Assembly: GCA_032871835.1 (NCBI GenBank)
Contig: CM065298.1
Span: 80,504,154 to 80,568,153 of the forward strand
Reading direction: 5' to 3'
Source: Dipteronia dyeriana
Taxonomy: Eukaryota > Streptophyta > Magnoliopsida > Sapindales > Sapindaceae
DNA: 64,000 bases
Shown here: positions 45,917 to 57,900 of the stretch, in pieces
Numbering within the stretch: the first letter of the stretch is position 1
How the letters are laid out: the number at the start of each line of letters is the position of its first letter
The notes under the pieces: generated by a model
What the model saw: the letters and a program-made list of their open reading frames with translations, nothing else
The model's database searches: none
Told to the model about the DNA's origin: nothing
Position numbers and translations under genes: made by a program

Positions 45917-48900
45917 ATGGATGGAGTGGTGATTCAAGACCAGTCCCAGCAGCAACAGCAGCAACCGCCGCCGGTGGAGAGGCTGAACCAGGCGGTGGTA
46001 CATCAGCTGAATCTAGAGTCCTTGAAGACCCGGGCCATCAGCCTCATCAAGGCCATTTCTCGCATCCTTGAAGACTTCGACGCCTATGGCCGCACCAATA
46101 CTACCCCCAAATGGTATTTCATATTTGTCTTCTAAAGCTCAATAATTCGTGAACACGATATGAATATGAAGCCATTTTAGCTCGTTAGGTTTGAGTGTTG
46201 ACTGTTGAGGGGTAATGATTAAGGGTTAATGGTTAAATACAGTTATGGGTGTTGACATGATTAATTAAACAACGATCAAGTTGATACACACGATAGAGGG
46301 TTGAATATCAAGGGTTTCTGATACAATTAAACAGGGTTCAGGTTGACATGAACATGATAAGGGTTTGAGGTTAAGGGATCTAACATGATTAATTTAACAG
46401 GGTTCAATTTGATACAAACATGATTAAAGGGTTGAAGGTTAAGGGTTTTCTGTCACAATTAAACAGGGTTTACGTTGACACGAACATGACAGTGGGGTGA
46501 GGGTTAAGGGACTAACACGATTAATCGAACAAGGTTCAAGTTGACAAGAACACCATAGGGGTTTGTGGGTTAAGGGTTCTGCCATAATTGATGAAACAGG
46601 GTTTGGGTTGACATGAACACGAGTACTATGGACACTTTTTTACACAACCCACGAACATTACAAAATATGAAGCAATTAGCGGGTTAGGGTTGTGGATTTT
46701 GAAACAGTTAATTACATTGATGCAAGCATGACATGATGGCACAAATTGTGAAATTTTTATTGGATTTGATTAAATGGCTGCTAGTTTTGGGAAATTTGGA
46801 GATGAGAAAAGTTCAAAGATGGGAAATTGTTAGTTTAAGTGCTGTTTTTTGCTTTTGCGTTGATTGGGGTTGTGTGTGTTTCAGGCAGGATATTTTGGGG
46901 CAGTATTCAATGGTGAATCTTGAGCTTTTCAACATTATGGATGAGATAAAGAAGGTTTCCAAGGCTTTTGTGGTTCATCCGAAGAATGTCCATGCGGAGA
47001 ATGCTACAAGTATGCTTATCTTTCTTTGTATCAGGCATATAATCTATATTGATTGTATAATGTTTTGCCTTCCGTTTGTAGTTTTTTTCATTGTTATAAT
47101 GTATGCATAATATATGTAGTTTTGTGGTTTAACACTTTTCGCAGACTTGATTGCCATTTATACTAGATTTCTTGAATATGCATTTGATTGATTATAGTTT
47201 GTCAAATGTAAGGACCAGGAACGTGATTTGTTTCTCTGTTATGGTGAAGTGAGCTGTACTCATTGCACTATTGTTAAAGGGTAAATTAAAATTTCTCTAT
47301 ATCAAAAATATAATATGAAATATCAATTTTTTTACTATTGTAATGTGTTGTTGGAAAAGTTTTTATTTAGTGGTGGGAGGCTGACAACAGCAGTTTTAGA
47401 CTTAGGAGATGCTGTCTATCCCAATTAGGTCGATGTTCTACTTGTACATCATTGTTCCCTCACCGGCGCATCCTCCCTAAGCCAAATATAGAATAAGATG
47501 AAATGTGGAACTAAGTCTGCTGTTCATGTTATGGATTTTCAATGAAATTGTCATAATTTCTAATTAGGAGGTCAAATTTTAATGGCAAGCTAATGGGACG
47601 TTCGGTGGTAACAGTATTACCTGTTATGTTGTCCTCAAAGTTACTGCCGGAGATGGAAATGGATGACAACTCCTTGAGAGAACAGTTACTTCAGGGAATG
47701 CAACACCTGCCAATACTCCAACAGATTGAGAAATTGAAGGTGATTTAGAGTTCATTGAGACTACTGTATGTAATTTTCTTGCTTGGTATAAGCTTTTCAA
47801 ATTTTACAGACTAGAATTGACATGATTGGAGCGGCTTGTGAAAGTGCTGAAAAAGTGCTAGCTGATACCCGCAAAGCCTATTGTTTCGGTACCCGTCAAG
47901 GGCCAGCAATTCTGCCAACTTTAGACAAGGGTCAGGCTATGAAAATTCAAGAACAAGAGAATTTACTGCGTGCTGCTGTTAATAATGGTGAAGGTAATTC
48001 TCTTTACAACCCTGTATTCATACAAACACACTCGCACGAGGCTCTTTCTGCCTCACTAGGCCTGCATTTTATTGTAATCAATGTTATTTGTGTCATTTGC
48101 ATTGAGAGCAAATTTGCATCAATCTAGATTTTAGGTCTGCATTCTATCATGTATAATCAATTTATTAATCTTTTTATACAAAATCTTACTGATCTAGATC
48201 ATTTATCCCAGTAGAAATACTTGTGATACTTTGGTTAGTTTTGGTCAAATAAGAAACATAGAAATTAACAGAAGCACCCATGTGGACTATGGACACAAAA
48301 ATTTGATGATTTTTTTTTTTCAAGTTGCATTTCTCCCATTCAATGCATAAATTCTTCATGTTGGTTCCCTTAGTGCCTTACCACAAAGAAGTTCCATCTC
48401 ATCAAGTTTGGCTGCATGCACATTACAGTAAAAACAGTAGTAAGTGAAAAAGTAAAATGAGAAGACTATAAAGTTGTCTCACTTTAAGTCCTGTGTTATT
48501 AGGAACTATTTTTCTTGACTGATCCAGTAATACTGGTCATCTCATAATTATAATTTATTCTGTCTGTTTCTCTGATCTAGGTCAATTAAAGTTCTGAATT
48601 TGTAGTCACTTGATGCACTAGGTCATTGCATGTGTGCTAATTTTACGTTGTGCCTTATTGAGCTCGTAATTTGTAGGGACAGCCACCAATTTAATATTGA
48701 ATTATAATTTGAGGTTCATCTGTTCGTTCTTGCTTCCATGATAGAAGTGCCTGTTCAATTGAATTTTGGGACAGCTTTCCTGTGTCAAAATAATGTCTTT
48801 TATACATATGTAGCATTAATCTTGAAGTTTTTGCTATAGCATTTAAGTTGTGCAATAAGAGCTTGTTTACCTGATAAGTGCACGTGTATCAATAATTCAT

Positions 48901-51900
48901 TTATGCAGGTCTACGGATTCCTGTAGACCAGAGGCAGATCACAACTGCACTTCCAATGCATCTGGTTGATTTACTGACTGTAGGTGATGGAGTGCATACA
49001 TTTTCAGATACTTCTGGTAATACTTAATTTTTTATTTTACAAACATGAATACCCTTTATTAATATTAGATTGTGTACCAAGTGTATTAAAGCATTTTTCA
49101 AAACTAACAGGCATGTACATGAAGAATACACCACCGTTGTCGTCAAACAACCTTGCTAGTCAGGGGAATCTGTTGCAGGTAAAACATTGTCTTTTATTTA
49201 AAGATTCATTGCCAAACTTCTGTATATTTTATGTCTGGTGAGTGCTCGGTGCATGTGTGAAAGTAGGAAGTGAAGAGAGGCATTGTGCTATAAGTCATTT
49301 GCTTGCAGTTGCTGTCCTATGTTTCTGTCTTCTTGTGAATCCTTTTCTGTAAGTAAATTAATTGTTTCTAGGGAAAAGAGTCATATCTTTCTGGTGCTTC
49401 ACTCTTTTTCCACCTTTTTTTTGCTGCCAATATAAGTTTCAAGAAAAGGTGGAAAGCAGTAGTAAACCTATTTATTTATCTTTGCTACTTGATTCCGATT
49501 AGTTTTCTCATAGCTTTAAATGTGGATGCTCTATATATTACAAAGTTACCTTTTCAAGGATGATAGAGACAATCTTTTACTTGACTGAATGGTTCTTTTT
49601 ATAATCTTTTGGTGGCTATTGGTGCAAATCTTGCAAAATTTGTGTTTGTTTATTTTCCTACCAAAGTTGCAAGGGAGAGTTGGATTATCTTACTTATAAC
49701 ATTACTCTTCATAGGTTTTCCCCTTTAGGCTGTGAGCCCACATGTAACTTGATATTGCACTGTTATGGCTGAATTTTAACTTTTGGCTTTCCTGGAACCA
49801 GCCTGACATCCTTTTTATTGTCATCTCAGTCCAGGTTGTTTTCGTTTGGTATTTCAGACTGTCCCTAGCTGATTGCAGAAGCTTTCTTTCGAACTATGTT
49901 TGTATCTATTATGTTTTAGATCAGGACATCAAGTATGTCATTTTTAGATCAGGACATCAAGTATGTCATTGTTATTTGGTTTCATTCTGTTTTTTTTTTT
50001 GAAATGTTATTTGTACTTTTAGGTCAACTGCTGGTTCACATTTTTTGTGAAACATTCTTGAGATTTAATAATTTGTTTTTTCTACTACAAAAAAAGTGTT
50101 TATATTATTCCCATGATCCCATCCAGTCGGTGCTTATGAAACTAATTTGGCTGTTTTATGTGATCTTTCTGAATATCTAGGTCCTAGTTGCAGATTCTTC
50201 ATGCCATATCCTTTATGATTCTACTTCAGTGCTTGTACACTGCTAAACCTGGGAGAGTGACATCTTTTGTAATCATTTTATTAGATTTGAACCGTGAAGC
50301 TATAACTGTGTGGTAGGTCTGGATAGAGACCATCCTACCAACTTCCTCATGTTGGTTTTCTGTTGAATCCTTGTGCAATCTGATTTGAAACCCAAGCCTC
50401 TTGTGATGCTTGCTTGACATTCTTGTTGTGACTTGATCTCTCATACTTCTTAATGAGAACCCTTACGAGTTGTTTAAATTATCTCTCAATCTTGTGAATA
50501 ATAATTAGTTATAAGTGGCATAACTGTTATCTCTTACTGTAATTCTCAAACAGGGTTCTGGATTGTTTAAATTATTTCTCTCATCTTGTGAATAATAATT
50601 AGTAATAATTAGTTATAAGTGGCATAACTGTTATCTCTTACTGTAATTCTCAAACAGGGTTCTGGAGCACAACTTATGGGGAGATCTGCTGCATCACCCT
50701 CTGGTGCTACAGGTGCTAATTCATTTGATAACACAGCTGCATCTCCATTGCAGTATGCCAACTCACCTAGGTCTGGCACGACCATGATGAATACTCCATC
50801 CCCTCAGCAACAAACCCAGCAACAACAGCAGCAGCAGCAGCAACAGCAGCAGCAGGTGCAAAGGCAGAAAATGATGCAATTACCTCAGCATCAACAGCAA
50901 CTTCTTGCTCAGCAACAGTTCAGGCAGTCTTCAATGCAAGGACTGGGACAGGTGTAGTTTGCTGACGCCTGACAGTTCAGTTTAATAATAATGAGTGATT
51001 AGTATTGGTTAGCCTTATGTTTGTTAGACTGGCTCTTGTATCCATTATTTTTTTTAAAGCTTCCCTTACATCTAAAATGGAAAATATATATGGCATATTT
51101 CATATTTGACATGCAATATATGTGTGTGTTAATGCCTCATTTTTAATTTTAATTTTATTAATTTTGTAAAGGGAAAGGAGGTTTTATGGTGGAAAGTGAA
51201 AACACAGAAACTTGTGAATTTCAGATATTTTGATATGGATTTTATTCTGTGATCAATGCTTTGTTTGTACTCCAATGATTTGATGTCCTGGTTTTGTATA
51301 GGGTTAACGAGTCACATCTTTGACATTGTACAGCTATATCTCCCAACTTTTTTTTTTTTTCTGAAAGTTGGCTAAAAAATTCTTTCTTGAGCGGTATAAA
51401 GTAGTAACTTAGGTTGACTGTCTTTTATTATATTCACTTGTAGAATAATCTTTGGTTCAGCTGTTTGACATTTTACATTTAACTGCTATATTCTTGCCCA
51501 GAGCCAGCTGCCACAGCTGCATGATTTACAAGGCCAGACACAACAGAAGTTTCAGCAGGTAATCTAGTATTTAGATTGTTTTATTTTATTTTTCTTCCTT
51601 TTCTCTCTTATTATTTTGTATTGTGCATACATGTTTACAAGTAAACTCACATTAAACTCCGCTATTTCTTATTCATATCCTTTAGAATTCTATGAATTGA
51701 ATTTTCTCAATACTCGGTCGTTGGTCTTAGTCTATTCAATTCTAAGCAATGTATATAAAGTGATACCAATGAGAGAATGTGAGTTGATTCTATGTGATGG
51801 GTAATTTGAGATGTTTCTTCTGACTCTTATGTTACATATTTTGTGCATGATTAAGCAATTATACTTACGTTTTTCATGCTCTACCAGTTACACGGCCAAC

Positions 51901-54900
51901 ATCAGATGCAGTTTTCTCAGCCACTGGGACATCAGCAATTTCAGGGTAGACAGCTTGGCATTGGTCAAAGCCAACTTGGGCAAGGAAATCAGATGAATCG
52001 CCATATAAGCCAGTTTTCTAGTGCTGCTAATAGTGCATTGTTTAATGCTGCCCAGGGAACATCAAATACCCAGATGGTATGATTTATAGCTTTTATATCT
52101 GTCTTCACAACATGATAATATTAGCTTCTTGAAATACTATGGTGTAATTGGGTCAGCCATTTTAAATTTAGTTGCGTAGTTTTAATATTAAATGAAGGTA
52201 CTAACCTGTTATTGGTCATAACATCATTTATATTTGATTTTATGTTGGTAATTCTATGGTTTTAAGGAGCAGCTTCTTGTGTTTTTGGCTCATCAAAACC
52301 CAAGTCAATGCTTAATAAGGAACCCTATTTGGATAAGGAGAAAATAAAGTGTGCACATAATTTCCTATAAGGATTAGGAAATTAGATTTTCTCAACAATC
52401 CAAATCAACTAGGATAAGGAAATAAGTTAGCTTTTCTTATTCTATGAGGATTTAAGAGTCCTATTCTAGCAAGGATTGTAACCCAAGTCCTATACGTATA
52501 AATAGGGCTACTGTGAGCTTATTTTTAACACAAAAATCAACAGGCATAAAGGGGTTGAGGGCAAGAGTGATAGAGAGGTTCTAGCAAGGTTTTGGGAAAT
52601 TAGATAAGGGGTTTCAATAAGTTTCTTGTAACCAAGCGTTTTTTCTCCATAGTGCTAGTGATTTCTTAAGAGAGATCATAGGAGGATGTAGACAAAGTTA
52701 GCCGAACCTCGGTAAATTCTTTGTGTTTGAGTGTTGTGTGTTTTCTTTATCGTTCATATTTTATTCTGCATATTCGCATATCATTATCTTACAAGTTTAT
52801 CATCGTAGTCTATCGAGAAAACACGATCAATAAGGGAGTTTAAAATCAACACAACTATCATAGGTTTTCTCGAAATTTCCACACCAAAGATTGTGGGCAT
52901 TTCATTCTTCTTGGGGATCTGTATCAGTTTTATATGCTGCTTAGCAATTAGCTGAATTCTAAAGCAATATTCAGCTGTGTTAATTTTTTGTTTCAGGTTC
53001 CTGTTTCTATTTTGCTCAAACTGTAACTTGGTTGCATAACTTGCATTTATGAGTTTAGGGTAAAGAGTTTTGGGTTTCGGAACCAAAGGGTTGAATAGTC
53101 TGTTCGTCTGTTTGGTGTTCGAGCATTAGAGATATAGAAAAACCTAGAAGAATGAAATGCTATGTAGAAACCCTAGAACAGGAAGAAAGACAGTTTATGA
53201 ATCGAGAACCTAAAAAAGAGAAATAGCCGAAACAAGTGATCGTACAATGCTAAAATGAGTGATGCTATTGACTAATGGTGTAAAACTGGAGTGGCCCGAC
53301 CCATTAGGCATGGCCTGCCGAGGCCCGGTTTTGAAAACAGGTCGGGGCTTGGGCCGGTGCTTGTGCGTGCCGGACCAGCCCGACTCGTTTTCGAAAACGG
53401 TGGCACGGCATGGCAAGCCTGCCTGCCTGCCTCAGGCGGGCCGTTCCGGGCCAGTCCACTGACCGCTCCATAATCATTTTCGAATCCGATTTTTAAAAAT
53501 TAAGTTTGTTTGGATTTTGGGTTTTGGGTTTTGGGTTTTGGGTTTAGGGTTTAGGGTTTAGGAGTTAGGATTTACGGAAAATACAGTAATACACAAAAAA
53601 ATTGCTTGTTCTATCAATTTAACAATTCAATTATATAAATGTAATTTTCAAATTAATTTGTTTATCTTTTGAAATAATTTATATGAAAAATAATAATCAA
53701 TTCCAATTGTATTAGTTTAGTTTGGTAGATCATAGATTTAATATTCATGATAATTCCAAAAATGAATAAAGAAAAAGTAATACACAAAAAATAAAAATAG
53801 ATGTTATTACAAAAATATGAAATGAACAATTATTTATTTATTTAATTATTTTTCACTTATGGAATTCAATATTACATTTTTACATGATTACTTTATTAAA
53901 AACCTTACCAAGAAAAACCCAGTGGGATAAAAACTTGGTAAGGGAAAAAGAGTGCAATCGTATTACAACTTACAAGTAAATACACATGTAAAAATATAAC
54001 CTATTTCTGGTCCTGACCACTACCGGAAGACTCATCAATATATAGATTGTTGAAATTTAGAATAAGTTCTTTATCAACCGTTTGATTTTGCAACCTGTTT
54101 TTAGCATGCTTCCAATCTCGAAGGCATGTTAATACCTCCACCATCTCTGGAGACAAACAGGTTCTTCTTGGTTCAATTATGCGTCCACTGTTGCTAAAAG
54201 CTTGTTTTGAAGACACCTTTGACATGGGGATAACCAGTACGTCACGTGCTAGGTGTGATAAAACTGGATACCTGTACATATAGGTCTTCCACCATAACAA
54301 CAAATCAAACTCTTCCTTGTCTTCAACAACATTGAACCGTGCTTCAAGGTACCTAATCAGTTCGGTACAATAAGATGGGTCAGATCTTTGCCTTGAAGAA
54401 GTACTTGCTGATTTGTTATTTTTTCGCCGTTTGAGAAAGCTCCCAGTCTCTGGTTATGTTGATTGTTGGGGGGTGGGGGGCATGTTGCCAAACCTGCTCT
54501 CATAAATACGAAAAATCTCGAACAACTTGGTTCGAATGTCAGTAATTTGTTTTGAATAATCTATTGACAAATTAGTACTAATAAACTCAATTAAAACTTC
54601 TAAACCAGATAATTTAACCCTAGAATCTACTATAAGACTTAAGGAATAAAGTAGAGGAATGTTAGCCCAATATTTTTTCAACTTTATCTTCAGGGGAACA
54701 ACTGCAGTGCCTAAATGTTCATCTTCTCTATAACTGTTTAACACTTCAGACATTTCTACTATCTGATGGATTGCCTAGGAAGATGTGGGGTAATAGATCC
54801 CGGAAAGAGTTACAGTGGTATTGTAAAAAATCTTTAAAAATTGAACAAAAACCCTTGCCACATACCAATTGTCTGTGGTAAGTGCTTTTGTTTCAGGACG

Positions 54901-57900
54901 ACCAGTTTCGGCCAATTTCATGTTATAAAAGCATATAATGGTTGTATCATAATCCAAACAATTTTCCAGCATTAAGTAGAGTTTCACCTTACCGGAATAT
55001 CAATTTGGAATCGTCAGGGTTTGAGACCGTTTAATTTACAGTCTCTTGAATTCACTGAATCTAGGATTAGTACTGCAAATCCAAAAAATGACATCTTTGA
55101 TGCGATCTATTTGGTCTCTTATTTGCTTTAAACTAGCCTGTACAACTAAATTTATAATATGACATGCACATCATTGATGGAAGATATAACCTCCATCTAG
55201 TGGGATATTTCTTGCAACAAACAATGCAATAGAGCTAGTATTTGTAGATGCATTATCTAATGTGATAGAAATGATGTCATGCGTGATTTCATAAGTTTCT
55301 AAAACAGAAAGAATGACATTTAAAATATTTTCTGCTGTATGTGCAAAATCCATAGGACGAAAACCAAGAATTCTTTTTGTTATTCTCCATTCAGAATCTA
55401 AATAGTGTCCTATGACACATAAATAGTCTTGTTTGGAACATGTATTCAAAATATCAGAAGTTAATGCAAAAAAGACACTTAAATGTTGTATATCAGCAAT
55501 CAAGTCATCTATTTGGGTTTCAAACAATCTTCTCATATCATTTCTAGTGGTGGTTCTATAAACAGGTTCAAATTGGGGGCTGTATGCAGATGTGATTAAT
55601 TCTTCAAAAAATGGACTGTCACCAACACTGATCGGTTGATCGGTTTGTGCAATGTATCGTGCCAAGCACTCTCTTGCGTCTATGGCGTCGAACCGCCACG
55701 TCATAATGGACCCGTCTCGGTGCCGTTGTAGTTGTGTTTGGGTTGTAGTGTTTACTTGTCCATGTGCAGGCATACATTTCTGCATATGCCTTTTCAAATG
55801 CCCGGTTCCCCTCCTACTTGTGGCATAATCCTTATGACAAAACTTACATTTAGCTCTGAGCCTGGTCGTCCCGTCCGGGAGTGTTATTTCGACTAAGTTG
55901 AAACACTGCCACACATCTGATGTTAATCTTTTGGGACGTGATGGTGTAACGGCGGAACCAGAAGGTCCCGCTTGAGTATGGGTCGGCTTCGAAATATGAA
56001 AGTCATCGTTGAGCATGTTCAAACCGTCCGGAAAATAAGGCTGTTCGTTATGATCCATTTCCTGAATTACAAATATGAACACTATAGTCACTAGCAAAAA
56101 ATATTAAATTCACTAATACAAATAAATTGATAAATTTATCAACAACAAATATTAAATTTAATACTACACTTAAAAATCTTAATTTACTAACAAAACGTAT
56201 TAAAATTAACCACTACACTTAAAATTCATAATATACTAACACAAAATATTAAAATGTTTCTACTACACTTAAAATTCATAATTTACTAACAAAAAACATT
56301 AAATTCACTAATACAAATTAAATTAATAAATTTACTAACAACAAATATTAAATTTAATTCTACACTTAAAAATCTCAATTTACTAACAAAACATATTAAA
56401 ATTAACCACTACACTTTAAATTCAAAATATTCTAACACAAAATATTAAAATGTTTCTACTACACTTAAAATTCATAATTTACTAACAAAAAATATTAAAT
56501 TCATTAATACAAATTAAATTCATAATTAACTTATTAAAAAAATTAGATTCAATAATACAAATTAAATTTCTAAATTTACTAACAACAAATATCAAAATTA
56601 ATACTAACCTTAAAAATTTTAATATACTAAACAATAAAATTAAAATTAACTAAGTATGCACAAAAATTGACAAACTAACTAACTAAATAAAAATGTTATC
56701 ATTTAATAACTAAAGTTTAAACATAAAATTATAAATTTACTATCAAAAAATGTTTCAACAAAAGTATTAAGAAAATTGTACTTTTAAACTTTGGTGTGTT
56801 GGTGGAAAATTTAGAGAATAAGATAGGAAATTAGTATTAAATTTTTTGTAGAGAGTAATAATGAAATTGAATGAAAAAGTGTAGAGAATTGGAGAATGTA
56901 GAGATTGAGATATGAAAGAATGAGAGATGAGAGAATGATAGAGAGAGTGAATCGAAAATGAAATGGATGGAAGTATTTATAGAAAAATTTGAATTGTGGG
57001 TTAAAATTAAAATTATAGGACTTTAGGGGTTTTTTTGTAATTTTTTAAGCCTCCAACGGCTGGAATTCAAAATACAGCTGTTGAAGGGAATATATATATA
57101 TATACAAACGGTCGAATTGGCAGGCCAGCGTGCCGGTCCACCGGTCCGGTCCGGCGTGCTGGTCCAGGGGCGTAGCACGTAGGCTTCGTGTGCCTGGCGG
57201 GCTGGCCCGCCGGACCTGACCCCTGAGGCCCGACACGCGCGTTGCGGGCTTGGCTTGGCCTGCCTCCTACACGGGCTGTGCTTGGCACGGCCCGTTTTCC
57301 TTCGCGGATCACATGGCCTGTCTCGATCCGGTCCATATTTACACCACTAATATTGACATATCACCTAATGCCTTTTAGCAGTCCATTTTATGCTTTTCCT
57401 TTAATGTCAGGGTTAACCTCAATGGAAATTTACTAAAAAAGACAAGATTCTAAACCCACACAGATAATATTTAATATAACTGTTTTCTTAGCAATTATTT
57501 TGCTAATTAATCCTTATTTCATTTGAGTTTCTCTCATGTAAGAATACAACTTCTGTTTCTTGCTGTCTCCCACTCTTTGTCAGTCCAAAATCACGAAGTT
57601 GGGCCATTTCTCCAAAATACTGGAAAATGTAAGGAATAAGGACAACCATGAAGATTGTTGAAATTCTTTCTCTTTCTAAAGAGAATAAGAATCGGTGAAG
57701 TCCACCCATCTGCAAATTTTACTGCTATTTTTGGCATCCAAAATCACCAAATGGATTATTGTTACTGATTTCAGGTTTCTTAACTTTACCAAGAAGGCTA
57801 ACCTGAAAGCTCCTTTGTCAATAATTGAGCCTCTTACTAAGATATCCGGTGAGGTTTATCCGTTTATGGAAGCATAATATTAAAATGTAAAATAAGAAAA

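Larger units (their letters stand above)
53273..57349 (-). mobile_element. hAT element in MED8 intron 9
   Basis: This 4,077-bp element has ends TAATGGTGTAAA and TTTACACCACTA, inverted with one mismatch in 12. The flanks CTATTGAC (53265-53272) and ATATTGAC (57350-57357) form an 8-bp target duplication with one change, as expected for hAT. Both subterminal regions are strongly GC-rich (53285-53470 and 57110-57335), full of GGCCCG, CGGGCC and GGCACGG motifs. These are typical transposase-binding clusters. A minus-strand transposase pseudogene fills the middle. Confidence 0.9.

Noticed and set aside
45841..46071. An ATG at 45841 upstream of the MED8 start
   Set aside because: It is in another frame and runs out within exon 1. 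The start at 45917 gives the conserved MED8 N-terminus and joins correctly to exon 2.
53515..53562. Interstitial telomere or chromosome-fusion scar
   Set aside because: Only about three true TTTAGGG units are present, grading from GGGTTTT, and they lie inside a hAT element.
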